The notes under the pieces: model-generated
The model's database searches: none
The model's input: the letters and a program-made list of their open reading frames with translations, nothing else
Told to the model about the DNA's origin: nothing
Source of the DNA: Bifidobacterium platyrrhinorum
GTDB taxonomy: Bacteria; Actinomycetota; Actinomycetes; Actinomycetales; Bifidobacteriaceae
DNA length: 64,000 nucleotides
NCBI RefSeq assembly: GCF_010667645.1
Contig: NZ_WHZV01000006.1
Coordinates: forward strand, 102,837-166,836
Direction: 5' to 3'
Position numbers and translations under genes: made by a program
Shown: positions 17,355-25,956 of the stretch, piece by piece
Position numbering within the stretch: position 1 is the stretch's first letter
How the letters are laid out: each line of letters begins with the position of its first letter

Positions 17355-19277
17355 ATGAGGCGATATGAAGCATTTCCGATACAAGAGGTGTCGTTAACCG
17401 ACGGCGAATTCCTGCGCCGCCAGCGACTGGTGAAGCGATACGTACTGGACTTCGACCTTGATCGTCTGCTGCACACGTTCCGCGTGAACGCCGGACTGCC
17501 GTCCGACGCCGAGCCCCTCGGCGGGTGGGAGGCGCCGGACTGCGGCCTGCGCGGCCACTTCGTCGGGCACTTCCTCTCCGCCGCGTCGAAGTTCACCGTG
17601 GACGCCGACAACACGGACGCCGAACGTGAACGCCTCCTCGCCGAGGTGAACACCATCGTCGCCGTGATGAAGCGGTGCGCCAAGCCCAACGGCTACGTGA
17701 GCGCCTTCCCGGAGACCGAGATCGACCGGCTGGAGGAGAAGGAGTTCCGCACGGTCTGGGCGCCCTACTACACGCTGCACAAGATCATGCAGGGACTTGT
17801 TGACGCCTACCGGTACGCCGGCAACGAGGATGCGCTCACCCTGGCGGTGAGCCTCGCGCACTACATCGCCGGGCGGTTCGCGAAGCTCGGCTACTGGAAG
17901 ATCGAGAACATCCTGCACCCGACCAGGCTCAACCCGCTCAACGAATACGGAGGCATCGGCGAGGTGCTGTACACGCTGTACGGCCTGACCGGCGACGAGT
18001 CCATCCTCGAGACCGCGAAGATCTTCGACCGCGACTACTTCACCGGGCGCCTCATCGACGGCGTCGACATGCTCGAGGACCTGCACGCGAACACGCACCT
18101 GCCCGTCGTGCTGGCCGCCATGCGCCGCTACGACGCGACCGGCGATGAACGCTACCGCACCGCCGCCGAGAACTTCTACCGGTTCCTGCGCGTCCGCACC
18201 TTCGCCAACGGTTCCAACAGCTCCAAGGCCACCCACTACACCACCGTGTACGGCGTCTCCGACAAGGCCGAGCACTGGGGTGCCGCCGGCGATCTGCACG
18301 ACGCGCTCACCTGCGGCGAAAGCGAGTCCTGCAACGGCCACAACACCGAGCTCATCGCCTCCGAGCTGTTCTCTTGGAACGGCGACGCCGACGTGCTCGC
18401 GCATGTGGCGCGGCTCAAGTTCAATGCGATCCTCAACTGCTTCAACCCGCGCACCGGCCTGTCGCAGTACCACCAGCCGATGGGCGTGGGCGTGCGCAAG
18501 GTGTTCAGCACCGAGGATCGGTCGTTCTGGTGCTGCACCGGCACCGGCGTCGAAGGCGGGTCCGACCTGCAGAAGGACATCTGGTTCCACACGGTGGCCG
18601 CCGATGGCAACGGGGGAGACGGCGCCTCCGCGCCGACCGTCGTGCTGTCCGCGTTCATCGCCTCGCGGCTCGACTGGCGCGAACGGGGCGTGACGCTCGA
18701 CCTCGCCACCGCATACCCGGCGGGTCTGCGCGCCGGCATCACCGTGCATGTGAAAGGCGGGGAGCCGGTGAGGTTTCACGTGAAACTTCGCGCCGATCTC
18801 GTGGCGTCGGTCGTGGTGAAGGATGCCACCGGCGCCGCGATTCCCGCGGCCATCACGGTCGAGGGCGGGTTCGTCGACGTGGAACGCGCCTTCGACGACG
18901 GCGACATCATCGAGATCGAACTGCGTGAGGCCCTGCATGAGGAGGCGCTGCTCGGCGCCCCCGAACGCGTGGCGCTGTTGTACGGCGACGTGCTGTTGGC
19001 CGCACTCGGCGACCGTGCCAACGTCGGCGAGCTGCCGCCCGAGTCGCTGGCGGGCCGTGTCGTGGCCGCCGATGCCGAGGGTGTGGCCGGCGGCGAGGGG
19101 AACGCGTTGCGCCTCCGCCTCGACATGCCGGGCGGCGAGGAGCCGCTCGACCTGCTGCCGCTGTACGGCGTGACCGGTGGCGAGGACTACTCCGTGTATC
19201 TCAACACCGATGCCACGCATCCGGTGAAGCCCTGCGACTTCGCGCCCGTCGCCGAAGGCGCCAACGACCCGCAGTGA
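17355..19277 (+). CDS. GH127 family beta-L-arabinofuranosidase
   Basis: ATG at 17355 (AAAGGTGG upstream) gives 640 residues. The DUF1680 catalytic core is clear, with the metal/thiolate signature of HypBA1-type enzymes: E324-S-C326 in ESESCNGHNTE and the Cys pair C393-C394 in FWCCTGTG. In HypBA1 the equivalent residues bind zinc and one Cys is the nucleophile. There is no signal peptide, so it acts in the cytosol on imported oligosaccharides. The symporter gene follows 104 bp downstream. Substrates would be beta-arabinofuranosyl groups such as those on hydroxyproline-rich plant glycoproteins. GH146, a relative with the same fold, is the main alternative assignment. Confidence 0.92.
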   Translation: MRRYEAFPIQEVSLTDGEFLRRQRLVKRYVLDFDLDRLLHTFRVNAGLPSDAEPLGGWEAPDCGLRGHFVGHFLSAASKFTVDADNTDAERERLLAEVNTIVAVMKRCAKPNGYVSAFPETEIDRLEEKEFRTVWAPYYTLHKIMQGLVDAYRYAGNEDALTLAVSLAHYIAGRFAKLGYWKIENILHPTRLNPLNEYGGIGEVLYTLYGLTGDESILETAKIFDRDYFTGRLIDGVDMLEDLHANTHLPVVLAAMRRYDATGDERYRTAAENFYRFLRVRTFANGSNSSKATHYTTVYGVSDKAEHWGAAGDLHDALTCGESESCNGHNTELIASELFSWNGDADVLAHVARLKFNAILNCFNPRTGLSQYHQPMGVGVRKVFSTEDRSFWCCTGTGVEGGSDLQKDIWFHTVAADGNGGDGASAPTVVLSAFIASRLDWRERGVTLDLATAYPAGLRAGITVHVKGGEPVRFHVKLRADLVASVVVKDATGAAIPAAITVEGGFVDVERAFDDGDIIEIELREALHEEALLGAPERVALLYGDVLLAALGDRANVGELPPESLAGRVVAADAEGVAGGEGNALRLRLDMPGGEEPLDLLPLYGVTGGEDYSVYLNTDATHPVKPCDFAPVAEGANDPQ

Positions 19278-19381
19278 GTCCCGCCCATGGCCGTCGTTGA
19301 CTGTCGTCGGCCGTGGGCGGCCGTAGGCCATCAAGCAGTCATCAATCGCAACAATCCATCATCAAGGAAGAGAACAGCATC

Positions 19382-20833
19382 ATGAGCACCATGCAAGTCG
19401 CCGCGACACATGCGGCGTCGTCCCGCCCCGTGGCTTCGTCCGCGGCCTCCGCGTCGTCCACCAGGCTGACCGTCAAGGAGAAGATCGCCTACTCCTTCAC
19501 CGATATGGCGGGCAACCTGCTGTACGTGACCATCTCGTCGTACATCATGTACTTCTACACGGATGTCTTCGGCATCCCCGCGTCCGGTGCGTGGGGCGCC
19601 AGCGTCATCCTGCTGGCCGCCCGTTTCGCCGACGCCATTGCCGCGGTCTTCTGGGGGTCGGTCGTCGACCATACGCAGACCAAGTGGGGTCAGTCGCGTC
19701 CGTGGTTCCTGTGGCTGGCCGTGCCGTTCGCCATCACCGTGTGGCTGGCGTTCACCGCACCGGGCCTGCCGGACGGCGCCCCGAAGTTCTGGTACGCCAT
19801 GTGCACGTACATCCTGGCGGCCGGCGCCGTGTACACCGGCATCCAGACGCCGATCACCGCGATCCTGCCGAACCTCACCTCCGACCCGACCGAGCGCATC
19901 AGCGCCAACACCTACCGCATGGCCGGCGGCAACATCGGCTCCTTCATCACCTCCGCGTTCTGCATCCCGCTGGTCGGCTTCTTCGGCACGCTCGTGGGAG
20001 GCGGCGACAAGGCCGGCTTCATGATCGTCACCGCGCTGTTCGGTCTCATCGCCATCGCGCTGCTGCTGTTCTCCTTCAAGAACCTCAAGGAGCACAACTA
20101 CCATCCCGAGCAGCAGAAGCCGATCCCGTTCAAGGATTCGCTGCGCGCCTGCAAGGGCAACATGCCGTGGATCATCCTGGTCGTCGCCTTCGTCATCTTC
20201 TGGATCGCCGCATCCACCCGCAGCGGCATGGCGGTCTACTACTCGAAGTACGTGCTCGGCAACGAGAACCTCACCTCCCTGTTCAACGGCGTGAACGTGC
20301 TTGGCCTGCTCGGCACCCTGTCGATGCCGTTCCTGGTGAAGTACACGAAGAACAAGACGCTGACCATGATCATCGGTCTCATCGTGGGCATCGTCGGCCA
20401 GTCGCTCATGCCGCTCGCCGGCGACTCCGTGGCGCTCGCGGTCGTCTTCTGGACCATCGGCGTCCTTGGCGCGGCGGTCGCCTGCGGCATGCCGTTCGGC
20501 ATGCTGGCCGACACCGTCGACTACGGCGAGTGGAAGACCGGCATCCACGCGGCCGGCTTCCTCACCGCGTTCGGCTCCACCTTCTGCATTCAGGTCGGCT
20601 CCGGTCTCGGCGCGTTCATCCCGCTGCAGATCATGAACCACTTCGGCTACGTGGCCAACGCCAGGCAGTCGGCGGCGTCCCTCGGCGCGATCAGCTTCTG
20701 CTTCATCTGGCTGCCCGTCATCATCTACGTGATCGTCGGCGCGATCATGCTTCTCTACCGCAAGTACGAGAAGATGGAGCCGCAGATCAAGGCCGAGCTC
20801 GCCGAACGCCACGCCCGGGCCGCCGGCGAATGA
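19382..20833 (+). CDS. GPH-family sugar:cation symporter (MFS)
   Basis: The protein has 483 residues and about 12 membrane segments. It has family hallmarks such as KEKIAYSFTDMAGNLLYVTI and ADAIAAVFWGSVVDHTQTKWGQSRPWF (the D-x-T-x-x-x-G-xx-RPW loop of glycoside-pentoside-hexuronide transporters), and YGEWKTGI before helix 10. AAGGAAGAG precedes the chosen ATG. The gene follows the GH127 gene on the same strand and most likely imports the arabino-oligosaccharide that GH127 hydrolyses. The first ~28 residues are a Ser/Ala-rich cytoplasmic tail. Confidence 0.92.
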   Translation: MSTMQVAATHAASSRPVASSAASASSTRLTVKEKIAYSFTDMAGNLLYVTISSYIMYFYTDVFGIPASGAWGASVILLAARFADAIAAVFWGSVVDHTQTKWGQSRPWFLWLAVPFAITVWLAFTAPGLPDGAPKFWYAMCTYILAAGAVYTGIQTPITAILPNLTSDPTERISANTYRMAGGNIGSFITSAFCIPLVGFFGTLVGGGDKAGFMIVTALFGLIAIALLLFSFKNLKEHNYHPEQQKPIPFKDSLRACKGNMPWIILVVAFVIFWIAASTRSGMAVYYSKYVLGNENLTSLFNGVNVLGLLGTLSMPFLVKYTKNKTLTMIIGLIVGIVGQSLMPLAGDSVALAVVFWTIGVLGAAVACGMPFGMLADTVDYGEWKTGIHAAGFLTAFGSTFCIQVGSGLGAFIPLQIMNHFGYVANARQSAASLGAISFCFIWLPVIIYVIVGAIMLLYRKYEKMEPQIKAELAERHARAAGE

Positions 20834-20921
20834 TCCGACGGTGACGGACGGCGGTCGCACCTTCGTCTTGCGACATCAGACTCCGTTCCTGCTTTTCCTA
20901 TAGTCAAGAGGAGGTGGGAAC

Positions 20922-21065
20922 GGGGTCTCGCCGCGTTCGGTGCAGATGTACGAGCAGCGGCGCAAGAACATCAACAGGGCGTCCGTCACCGCGGTGCTCG
21001 CGCTCGCACGCGTGCTCGGCTGCAAGGCGGAGGATCTGCTGGAACTTGGCGCGACGCCTGTGTGA
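20922..21065 (+). pseudogene. Remnant of an XRE-family HTH regulator
   Basis: The frame reads GVSPRSVQMYEQRRKNINRA and continues SVTAVLALARVLGC and AEDLLEL to a stop at 21063. This is the recognition helix and C-terminal half of a Cro/CI-type helix-turn-helix. The upstream half is missing: an in-frame stop occurs at 20901 and the intervening codons are glycine-rich junk. An ATG at 20946 would yield only 39 residues. It appears to be a decayed regulator at the left edge of an AT-richer insert carrying the ATPase gene. Confidence 0.65.
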
Positions 21066-21152
21066 TCCGGCGGACGCCGGAAGAGTGCCGTCGGCAAACG
21101 CCGTGGTTCATGGCGTGATGGATGAATGACATGCAGGCTGTTTATAATCTCA

Positions 21153-21175
21153 ATAAGTATTATCGAGATAAGTAT
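21153..21175 (+). promoter_or_regulatory. AT-rich promoter region with ATAAGTAT direct repeat
   Basis: ATAAGTAT occurs at 21153-21160 and 21168-21175 (15-bp period, suiting one DNA face only roughly) in a markedly AT-rich stretch (about 21130-21200) with several TATAAT-like hexamers. It is 44 bp upstream of the ATPase start and is a plausible promoter or operator. Confidence 0.4.
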
Positions 21176-21218
21176 AATTGTAATAATGTAAAAGATGTAA
21201 CCATGGTACCCTGAAATC

Positions 21219-22619
21219 ATGTTTATCGGACGCGAGGATGATCTGGAGCAGCTGCAAGAGCGTTATCAGGCGCGCAAAGCGCAGATGGTGTTCGTCTACG
21301 GCCGCAGACGTGTCGGCAAGACCGAGCTGCTGACGCGATTTTCGAACGGCAAGCCCACTGTGTTCTTCGCGGCGCAGAACGCCACCAAGGAGGAGCAGCT
21401 TGCCTCGTTCTCACGGCTCATGTTCGAGGCCGGGGCGCCGGGGAAGGACTATCTGCGGCAGTATCCAGACTGGGAAAGCGCCCTGTCCGAGTTGGCGAGG
21501 ATGCCCGAGCCGTCGAATGGCGCTCGCAGACTGATCGTGTTCGATGAGTTCCCGTATCTGGTGAAATCGGATCCGTCATTGCCGTCGGTGCTGCAGAACC
21601 TGTGGGACCATATGTTGCGCAACACGAATCTGATGATCGTCATCTGCGGCAGTGCGATGAGTTTCATCGAAAAGGAGCTGCTGGCGGAGAAATCTCCGCT
21701 GTACGGTCGGGCGACGGGCGTGCTCAAGATCCATCCTCTGCCATATTGGGACGCCGCGAAGTTCTTCCCCGACTACAGCAGCGAGGACAAGGCCCTGGCG
21801 TATGCCATACTCGGCGGTGTTCCCCGGTATCTGGAGGAGTTCGATCCGGACGTCCCGCTTGAGGACAACATCAAAAGGCATGTGTTGCGTCGTATAGCGC
21901 CCCTGTATAGCGAGGTCGAGTTCCTGCTGCACGAGGAACTTCGCGAAACAGCGCGATACAACAGCGTGATCCGTGCCATCGCCTTGGGCGACACATCGCT
22001 CAATGAGATCGCCACTCACACGATGATCGCGAATGGCACCGCCACGGCCTATCTGTCGAATCTCATGGAGCTGGGAATCCTGGAACGCGAATTCCCCGTC
22101 ACCGCAAAAATGAAGGAGCGGGCGAAAGGCGCGCGTGGACTGTACCAGTTGAACGACAACTTCTTCCGCTTCTGGTATTCGTTCGTGTTCCCGTACCGTT
22201 CCGAATTGGAACACGGCGATGTGAATAGCGTCTACGAACGGCGTATTCGACCGGCGCTGCATGATTTCGCAGGCAAACCGTTCGAGGAACTGTGCCGTGA
22301 ATGGCTATGGCGGGAGAGCGCCGCGGGAAGGTTGCCGTTGCATGCGGTCCGTATCGGCCGATGGTGGGACCGTAGCCATGAGATCGACGTGATGGCCATC
22401 GGTGACACGGGAGAGCCCGCCATCGTGGGCGAATGCAAGTTCCGTAATGTCCCGATGGACATGAGGATGCTCGGTCTCCTGCGCGATCGATCCGCGTACG
22501 CCGGTGTGGGGAACAGGAAGCATTACCTGTTCTCGCTTGCGGGATTCACGCCGGAGCTCGGCGTCATGAACGATGCCGATACGCGGCTCATCGGCATTGA
22601 TGAGCTGTTCGCGGACTAG
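21219..22619 (+). CDS. ATPase of the DUF234 / archaeal-ATPase family with PD-(D/E)XK-like C-terminus
   Basis: The protein has 466 residues: FIGREDDLEQL at the N-terminus, Walker A in YGRRRVGKTELL, Walker B in LIVFDEFPYL, a winged-helix-like middle (NEIATHTMIANGTATAYLSNLMELGIL), and a C-terminal DUF234 region. The last region has a restriction-enzyme-like pattern, D in HEIDVMA and ExK in IVGECKFR. Family members are common in anaerobes, are often horizontally exchanged, and have no firm function. The gene is flanked by a regulator remnant and AT-rich DNA, which suggests acquisition. It is not obviously part of the sugar pathway around it. Confidence 0.85.
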   Translation: MFIGREDDLEQLQERYQARKAQMVFVYGRRRVGKTELLTRFSNGKPTVFFAAQNATKEEQLASFSRLMFEAGAPGKDYLRQYPDWESALSELARMPEPSNGARRLIVFDEFPYLVKSDPSLPSVLQNLWDHMLRNTNLMIVICGSAMSFIEKELLAEKSPLYGRATGVLKIHPLPYWDAAKFFPDYSSEDKALAYAILGGVPRYLEEFDPDVPLEDNIKRHVLRRIAPLYSEVEFLLHEELRETARYNSVIRAIALGDTSLNEIATHTMIANGTATAYLSNLMELGILEREFPVTAKMKERAKGARGLYQLNDNFFRFWYSFVFPYRSELEHGDVNSVYERRIRPALHDFAGKPFEELCREWLWRESAAGRLPLHAVRIGRWWDRSHEIDVMAIGDTGEPAIVGECKFRNVPMDMRMLGLLRDRSAYAGVGNRKHYLFSLAGFTPELGVMNDADTRLIGIDELFAD

Positions 22620-22804
22620 CACGGTTCGTATGCCGGCGTCGGCAATGCATGCCGATGCAGAATATGCGTGCGAAACGACAGGATGGGGTGAGTGGGCCCC
22701 GGCCTCCGAGCGGTTCGGCCACAATCGAACCAACGGCATCGACGACAAGGGAATGTCGGTTCGAAGCCGAAGAAAGCAGTAGCCGGACCAAGGAGGAGAA
22801 CCTT

Positions 22805-25684
22805 ATGCTGCAGATCAACTTCGAGGACGTCATCGGCGTTCTCGAGACGTGCAAGCCTTATCTCATAGCGCTGGCCGTGGTCGTGGCGCTCATGATCGTC
22901 GGAATGGTCATCGCGCACTGGTTCAAGGGACATCGCGCCTTCGTCCGTGGCAACGTCGCCGTGGTGGGTGTCGCCTCGATTCTGGTGATCGCCAATCTTA
23001 TCGCCCTCGGACCGATGTCCACGCTCATCAGTCTGACCATGGGCTCGGGACAGGCCACCGCGCAAACGACGCAGAAGGCGAAGGCCGTCGCCGAGAAGAT
23101 CGCAGGAGAGGGAACGGTCCTGCTGAAGAACGACGACAATCTTTTGCCGCTCACCGATACGTCGAAGGTCAACATGTTCGGCTGGACCTCCGCGAACCCG
23201 GTTTACGGCGGTACCGGTTCCGGTGCGATCAATGACCTGTACGAGACGGTAAGCATCGAGCAGGGACTGAAGAACGCCGGTATCTCCGTCAATCAGGATC
23301 TCATCGATTTCTACAAGGACTATCAGGACGGACGCGACAATTCCTCCGATACCGACATGAGCTGGCAGCTGCCGGAGCCTCCGGTGAGCACATACTCCGA
23401 CAGGCTCATCAATGACGCGAAGCAGTACTCCGACGTGGCCGTGCTGGTACTGGGACGACTCGGCGGCGAAGGCTACACCGATCTTCCGACCGACGCCAGC
23501 GGCGAAGTGGGCAGCAACTCGAAGGATTACCGGGATTTCGAATCCGGCGAGCACTATCTGCAACTATCGAAGACCGAACGCGACCTCGTCGATCTGGTCT
23601 GCAAGAACTTCGACGACGTCATCGTGCTGTACAACGGCAACAATCCGATGCAGCTCGGCTTCATCAACGAGCATCCTCAGATCAAGTCCGCGTTGTGGCT
23701 CGCGGGTGCCGGAAACGTGGGCTTCAACGCCCTCGGCAAGATCATCGCCGGCGATATCGACCCGTCGGGCCGCACCTCCGACACCTTCGTGTATGACATG
23801 ACCTCCACCCCGTGGTGGAACAACGTGGAGAAGACCTCCTACTCGAATCTGAAGAACCTTACCGTCACCGGTCTGGCCAACGGCAAGATGACCAAGTTCT
23901 CGCCGTCCTTCATCAATTACGCCGAAGGTATTTACGTCGGATACAAATACTACGAAACCGCCGCGGATGAAGGCATCATCGATTACGACAAGACCGTGCA
24001 ATATCCGTTCGGTTACGGTTTGAGCTACACCACGTTCGAGCAGAAGATGAGCGACATCAAGGAGTCCGGCGACAACCTCACCTTCACCGTCACCGTGACG
24101 AACACCGGCGACAAGGCCGGCAAGGACGTCGTCGAGGTGTACTCCAACCCGCCGTACACCAACGGCGGAGTCGAGAAGGCCACGGCCAACCTCGTCGCGG
24201 CCGAGAAGACCCCGGAGATCCGTCCGGGTGCATCCCAGAAGGTTTCCATCAGCATCGGCAAGGACGATCTGGCATCGTATGACTACCAGGATGCCAAGGC
24301 GTACGTGCTTGATGCCGGTGACTACGAGATCTCGATCAACAGCGACTCGCACACCGTGCTTGATCATCGCACGTACACGGTCGGCAAGAAGATCGTCTAC
24401 TCCGGCGACACCACCCATGACGGCGACAAGCAGGCGGCGACCAACCAATTCGCCGACATGGCCGGCGACGTCACCTATCTGAGCCGCAAGGACCACTTCG
24501 CCAACTACGACTCCGCCACCGCCAAGGGCAGCGACGTCATGCCGGACAAGTACAAGGCCAAGTACCATCTCAACAAGACCTTCGATCACACGATGTATCT
24601 CAAGGCCGATGCCAAGATGCCGACGACCGGCGCGAAGAACGGTCTCAAACTCGCCGACTTGCGCGGCGCCGATTACGACGATCCTCGTTGGGAGAAGCTG
24701 CTCGACGAGATGACCGTGGACGAGATGACCAAACTCACTTCGCTTGCCGGCTTCCAGACCGCGGCCGTCAAATCCATCGACAAGGTGGCCACCAATGATG
24801 CCGACGGTCCCGCCGCCATCAACAACAACTTCACCGGTGCCGGTTCCATCGGCTTCCCGGTGGAAACGGTGACCGCCTGCACGTGGAACGCCGATCTGGC
24901 CGAATCGTTCGGCGACATCATCGGTCAGCTGGCCCGGGAAATGAACGTGTCCGGTTGGTATGCGCCCGGCGCGAACATGCACCGCACCCCGTTCGGCGCC
25001 CGCAACTTCGAGTATTACTCCGAGGATGCCACATTGTCCGGCATCATGGCCGCCCACGCGGTCAAGGGAGCCGCGGAAAGGGGCGTGTACGCCTACATCA
25101 AGCACTTCGCCCTCTATGACAGCAATGCCCGAATGGTGTCCGTCTGGTCCAATGAACAGGCGGTGCGTGAAATCTACCTCAAGCCATTCGAGATGGCGGT
25201 GAAGGACGGTGATGCCCATGCGGTCATGAACGCATGGAGCTTCCTGGGAACGACGTGGGCAGGCGAGTCCGGCAATCTCAACAGCACCGTCCTTCGTGAT
25301 GAATGGGGCTTCCAGGGCATGGTCCTCACCGACTACTTCCGTGAGGATGGTCGAGGCTTCATGACCGCCGACGCCGCTTTGGCCAACGGTACCGACGCCA
25401 TGCTTGCGACCTATGGCTCCGGTCCGAACATCCCCGCCGATACCAACGATGCCAGCACCGTGCAGTACATGCGCAACGCCAGCAAGAACGTGCTCTACAC
25501 CGTGGTGAATAGTTGGGTGTACGAGGATTCCGCGCAGAATGTCGGCATGGAGACCTGGAAGAAGATCACCATCGGTGCGGATGCGGTCCTCGCCGTCGTG
25601 CTCATCGGCATCGAGGTGCTGATGATCAGGCGATACCTCGCGCGCCGCAAGACCGCGACCATCACCGTGGTCAAGACCAGGTGA
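22805..25684 (+). CDS. Membrane-anchored GH3 beta-glycosidase with permuted domain order
   Basis: ATG at 22805 has AAGGAGGAG upstream; the protein has 959 residues. Two membrane helices (~18-40 and ~49-71) are followed by what is normally the C-terminal GH3 domain (AEKIAGEGTVLLKNDDNLLPL), then a fibronectin-III-like segment. The TIM-barrel domain comes last (ANMHRTPFGARNFEYYSEDA, YIKHFALYDSNAR). The likely nucleophile is D843 in GMVLTDYFRED. A third helix ends the protein (AVLAVVLIGIEVLMIRRYL). Reversed-order GH3 enzymes are known from rumen bacteria; the triple membrane anchoring is unusual. The catalytic part probably faces outside. The substrate is unknown (beta-glucoside, xyloside or arabinoside). 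Confidence 0.9.
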   Translation: MLQINFEDVIGVLETCKPYLIALAVVVALMIVGMVIAHWFKGHRAFVRGNVAVVGVASILVIANLIALGPMSTLISLTMGSGQATAQTTQKAKAVAEKIAGEGTVLLKNDDNLLPLTDTSKVNMFGWTSANPVYGGTGSGAINDLYETVSIEQGLKNAGISVNQDLIDFYKDYQDGRDNSSDTDMSWQLPEPPVSTYSDRLINDAKQYSDVAVLVLGRLGGEGYTDLPTDASGEVGSNSKDYRDFESGEHYLQLSKTERDLVDLVCKNFDDVIVLYNGNNPMQLGFINEHPQIKSALWLAGAGNVGFNALGKIIAGDIDPSGRTSDTFVYDMTSTPWWNNVEKTSYSNLKNLTVTGLANGKMTKFSPSFINYAEGIYVGYKYYETAADEGIIDYDKTVQYPFGYGLSYTTFEQKMSDIKESGDNLTFTVTVTNTGDKAGKDVVEVYSNPPYTNGGVEKATANLVAAEKTPEIRPGASQKVSISIGKDDLASYDYQDAKAYVLDAGDYEISINSDSHTVLDHRTYTVGKKIVYSGDTTHDGDKQAATNQFADMAGDVTYLSRKDHFANYDSATAKGSDVMPDKYKAKYHLNKTFDHTMYLKADAKMPTTGAKNGLKLADLRGADYDDPRWEKLLDEMTVDEMTKLTSLAGFQTAAVKSIDKVATNDADGPAAINNNFTGAGSIGFPVETVTACTWNADLAESFGDIIGQLAREMNVSGWYAPGANMHRTPFGARNFEYYSEDATLSGIMAAHAVKGAAERGVYAYIKHFALYDSNARMVSVWSNEQAVREIYLKPFEMAVKDGDAHAVMNAWSFLGTTWAGESGNLNSTVLRDEWGFQGMVLTDYFREDGRGFMTADAALANGTDAMLATYGSGPNIPADTNDASTVQYMRNASKNVLYTVVNSWVYEDSAQNVGMETWKKITIGADAVLAVVLIGIEVLMIRRYLARRKTATITVVKTR

Positions 25685-25714
25685 GATCAAATGACGGTCT
25701 TCGATGACCGGACG

Positions 25715-25746
25715 ATGGTTCTCCCGGCATCGCCCGGGAGAACCAT
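25715..25746 (+). terminator. Hairpin after the permuted GH3 gene
   Basis: ATGGTTCTCCCG at 25715 pairs perfectly with CGGGAGAACCAT ending at 25746 (8-nt loop), 30 bp after the stop. There is no T-tract, so it may act as an mRNA stabiliser or partial terminator before the second GH3 gene. Confidence 0.5.
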
Positions 25747-25956
25747 TCACCTACATATGGATGACGCCCCGGTTCTTCCGCAGGATGGGCCGATTCGCCC
25801 ACCAATCCTGATTGAATCGAATCGACGACGAACGAAGGAACGGATAGCCCTGTGGCCGTCACCGATCGAATGAATCGACGGCAAGAACACAGGCTCCTAA
25901 GGAAAAGGGCCAGACCCCAAAGACCAGGACATACCATCACTGCAAGGGAGAGTGAC

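Noticed and set aside
17394..19334. 646-codon minus-strand frame opposite GH127
   Set aside because: GH127 on the plus strand carries all catalytic motifs; the opposite frame is His/Val/Gly-rich noise.
20876..21220. Minus-strand 114-codon frame between the symporter and ATPase genes
   Set aside because: No ribosome binding site or recognisable domain; the plus strand here shows a clear XRE helix-turn-helix remnant.
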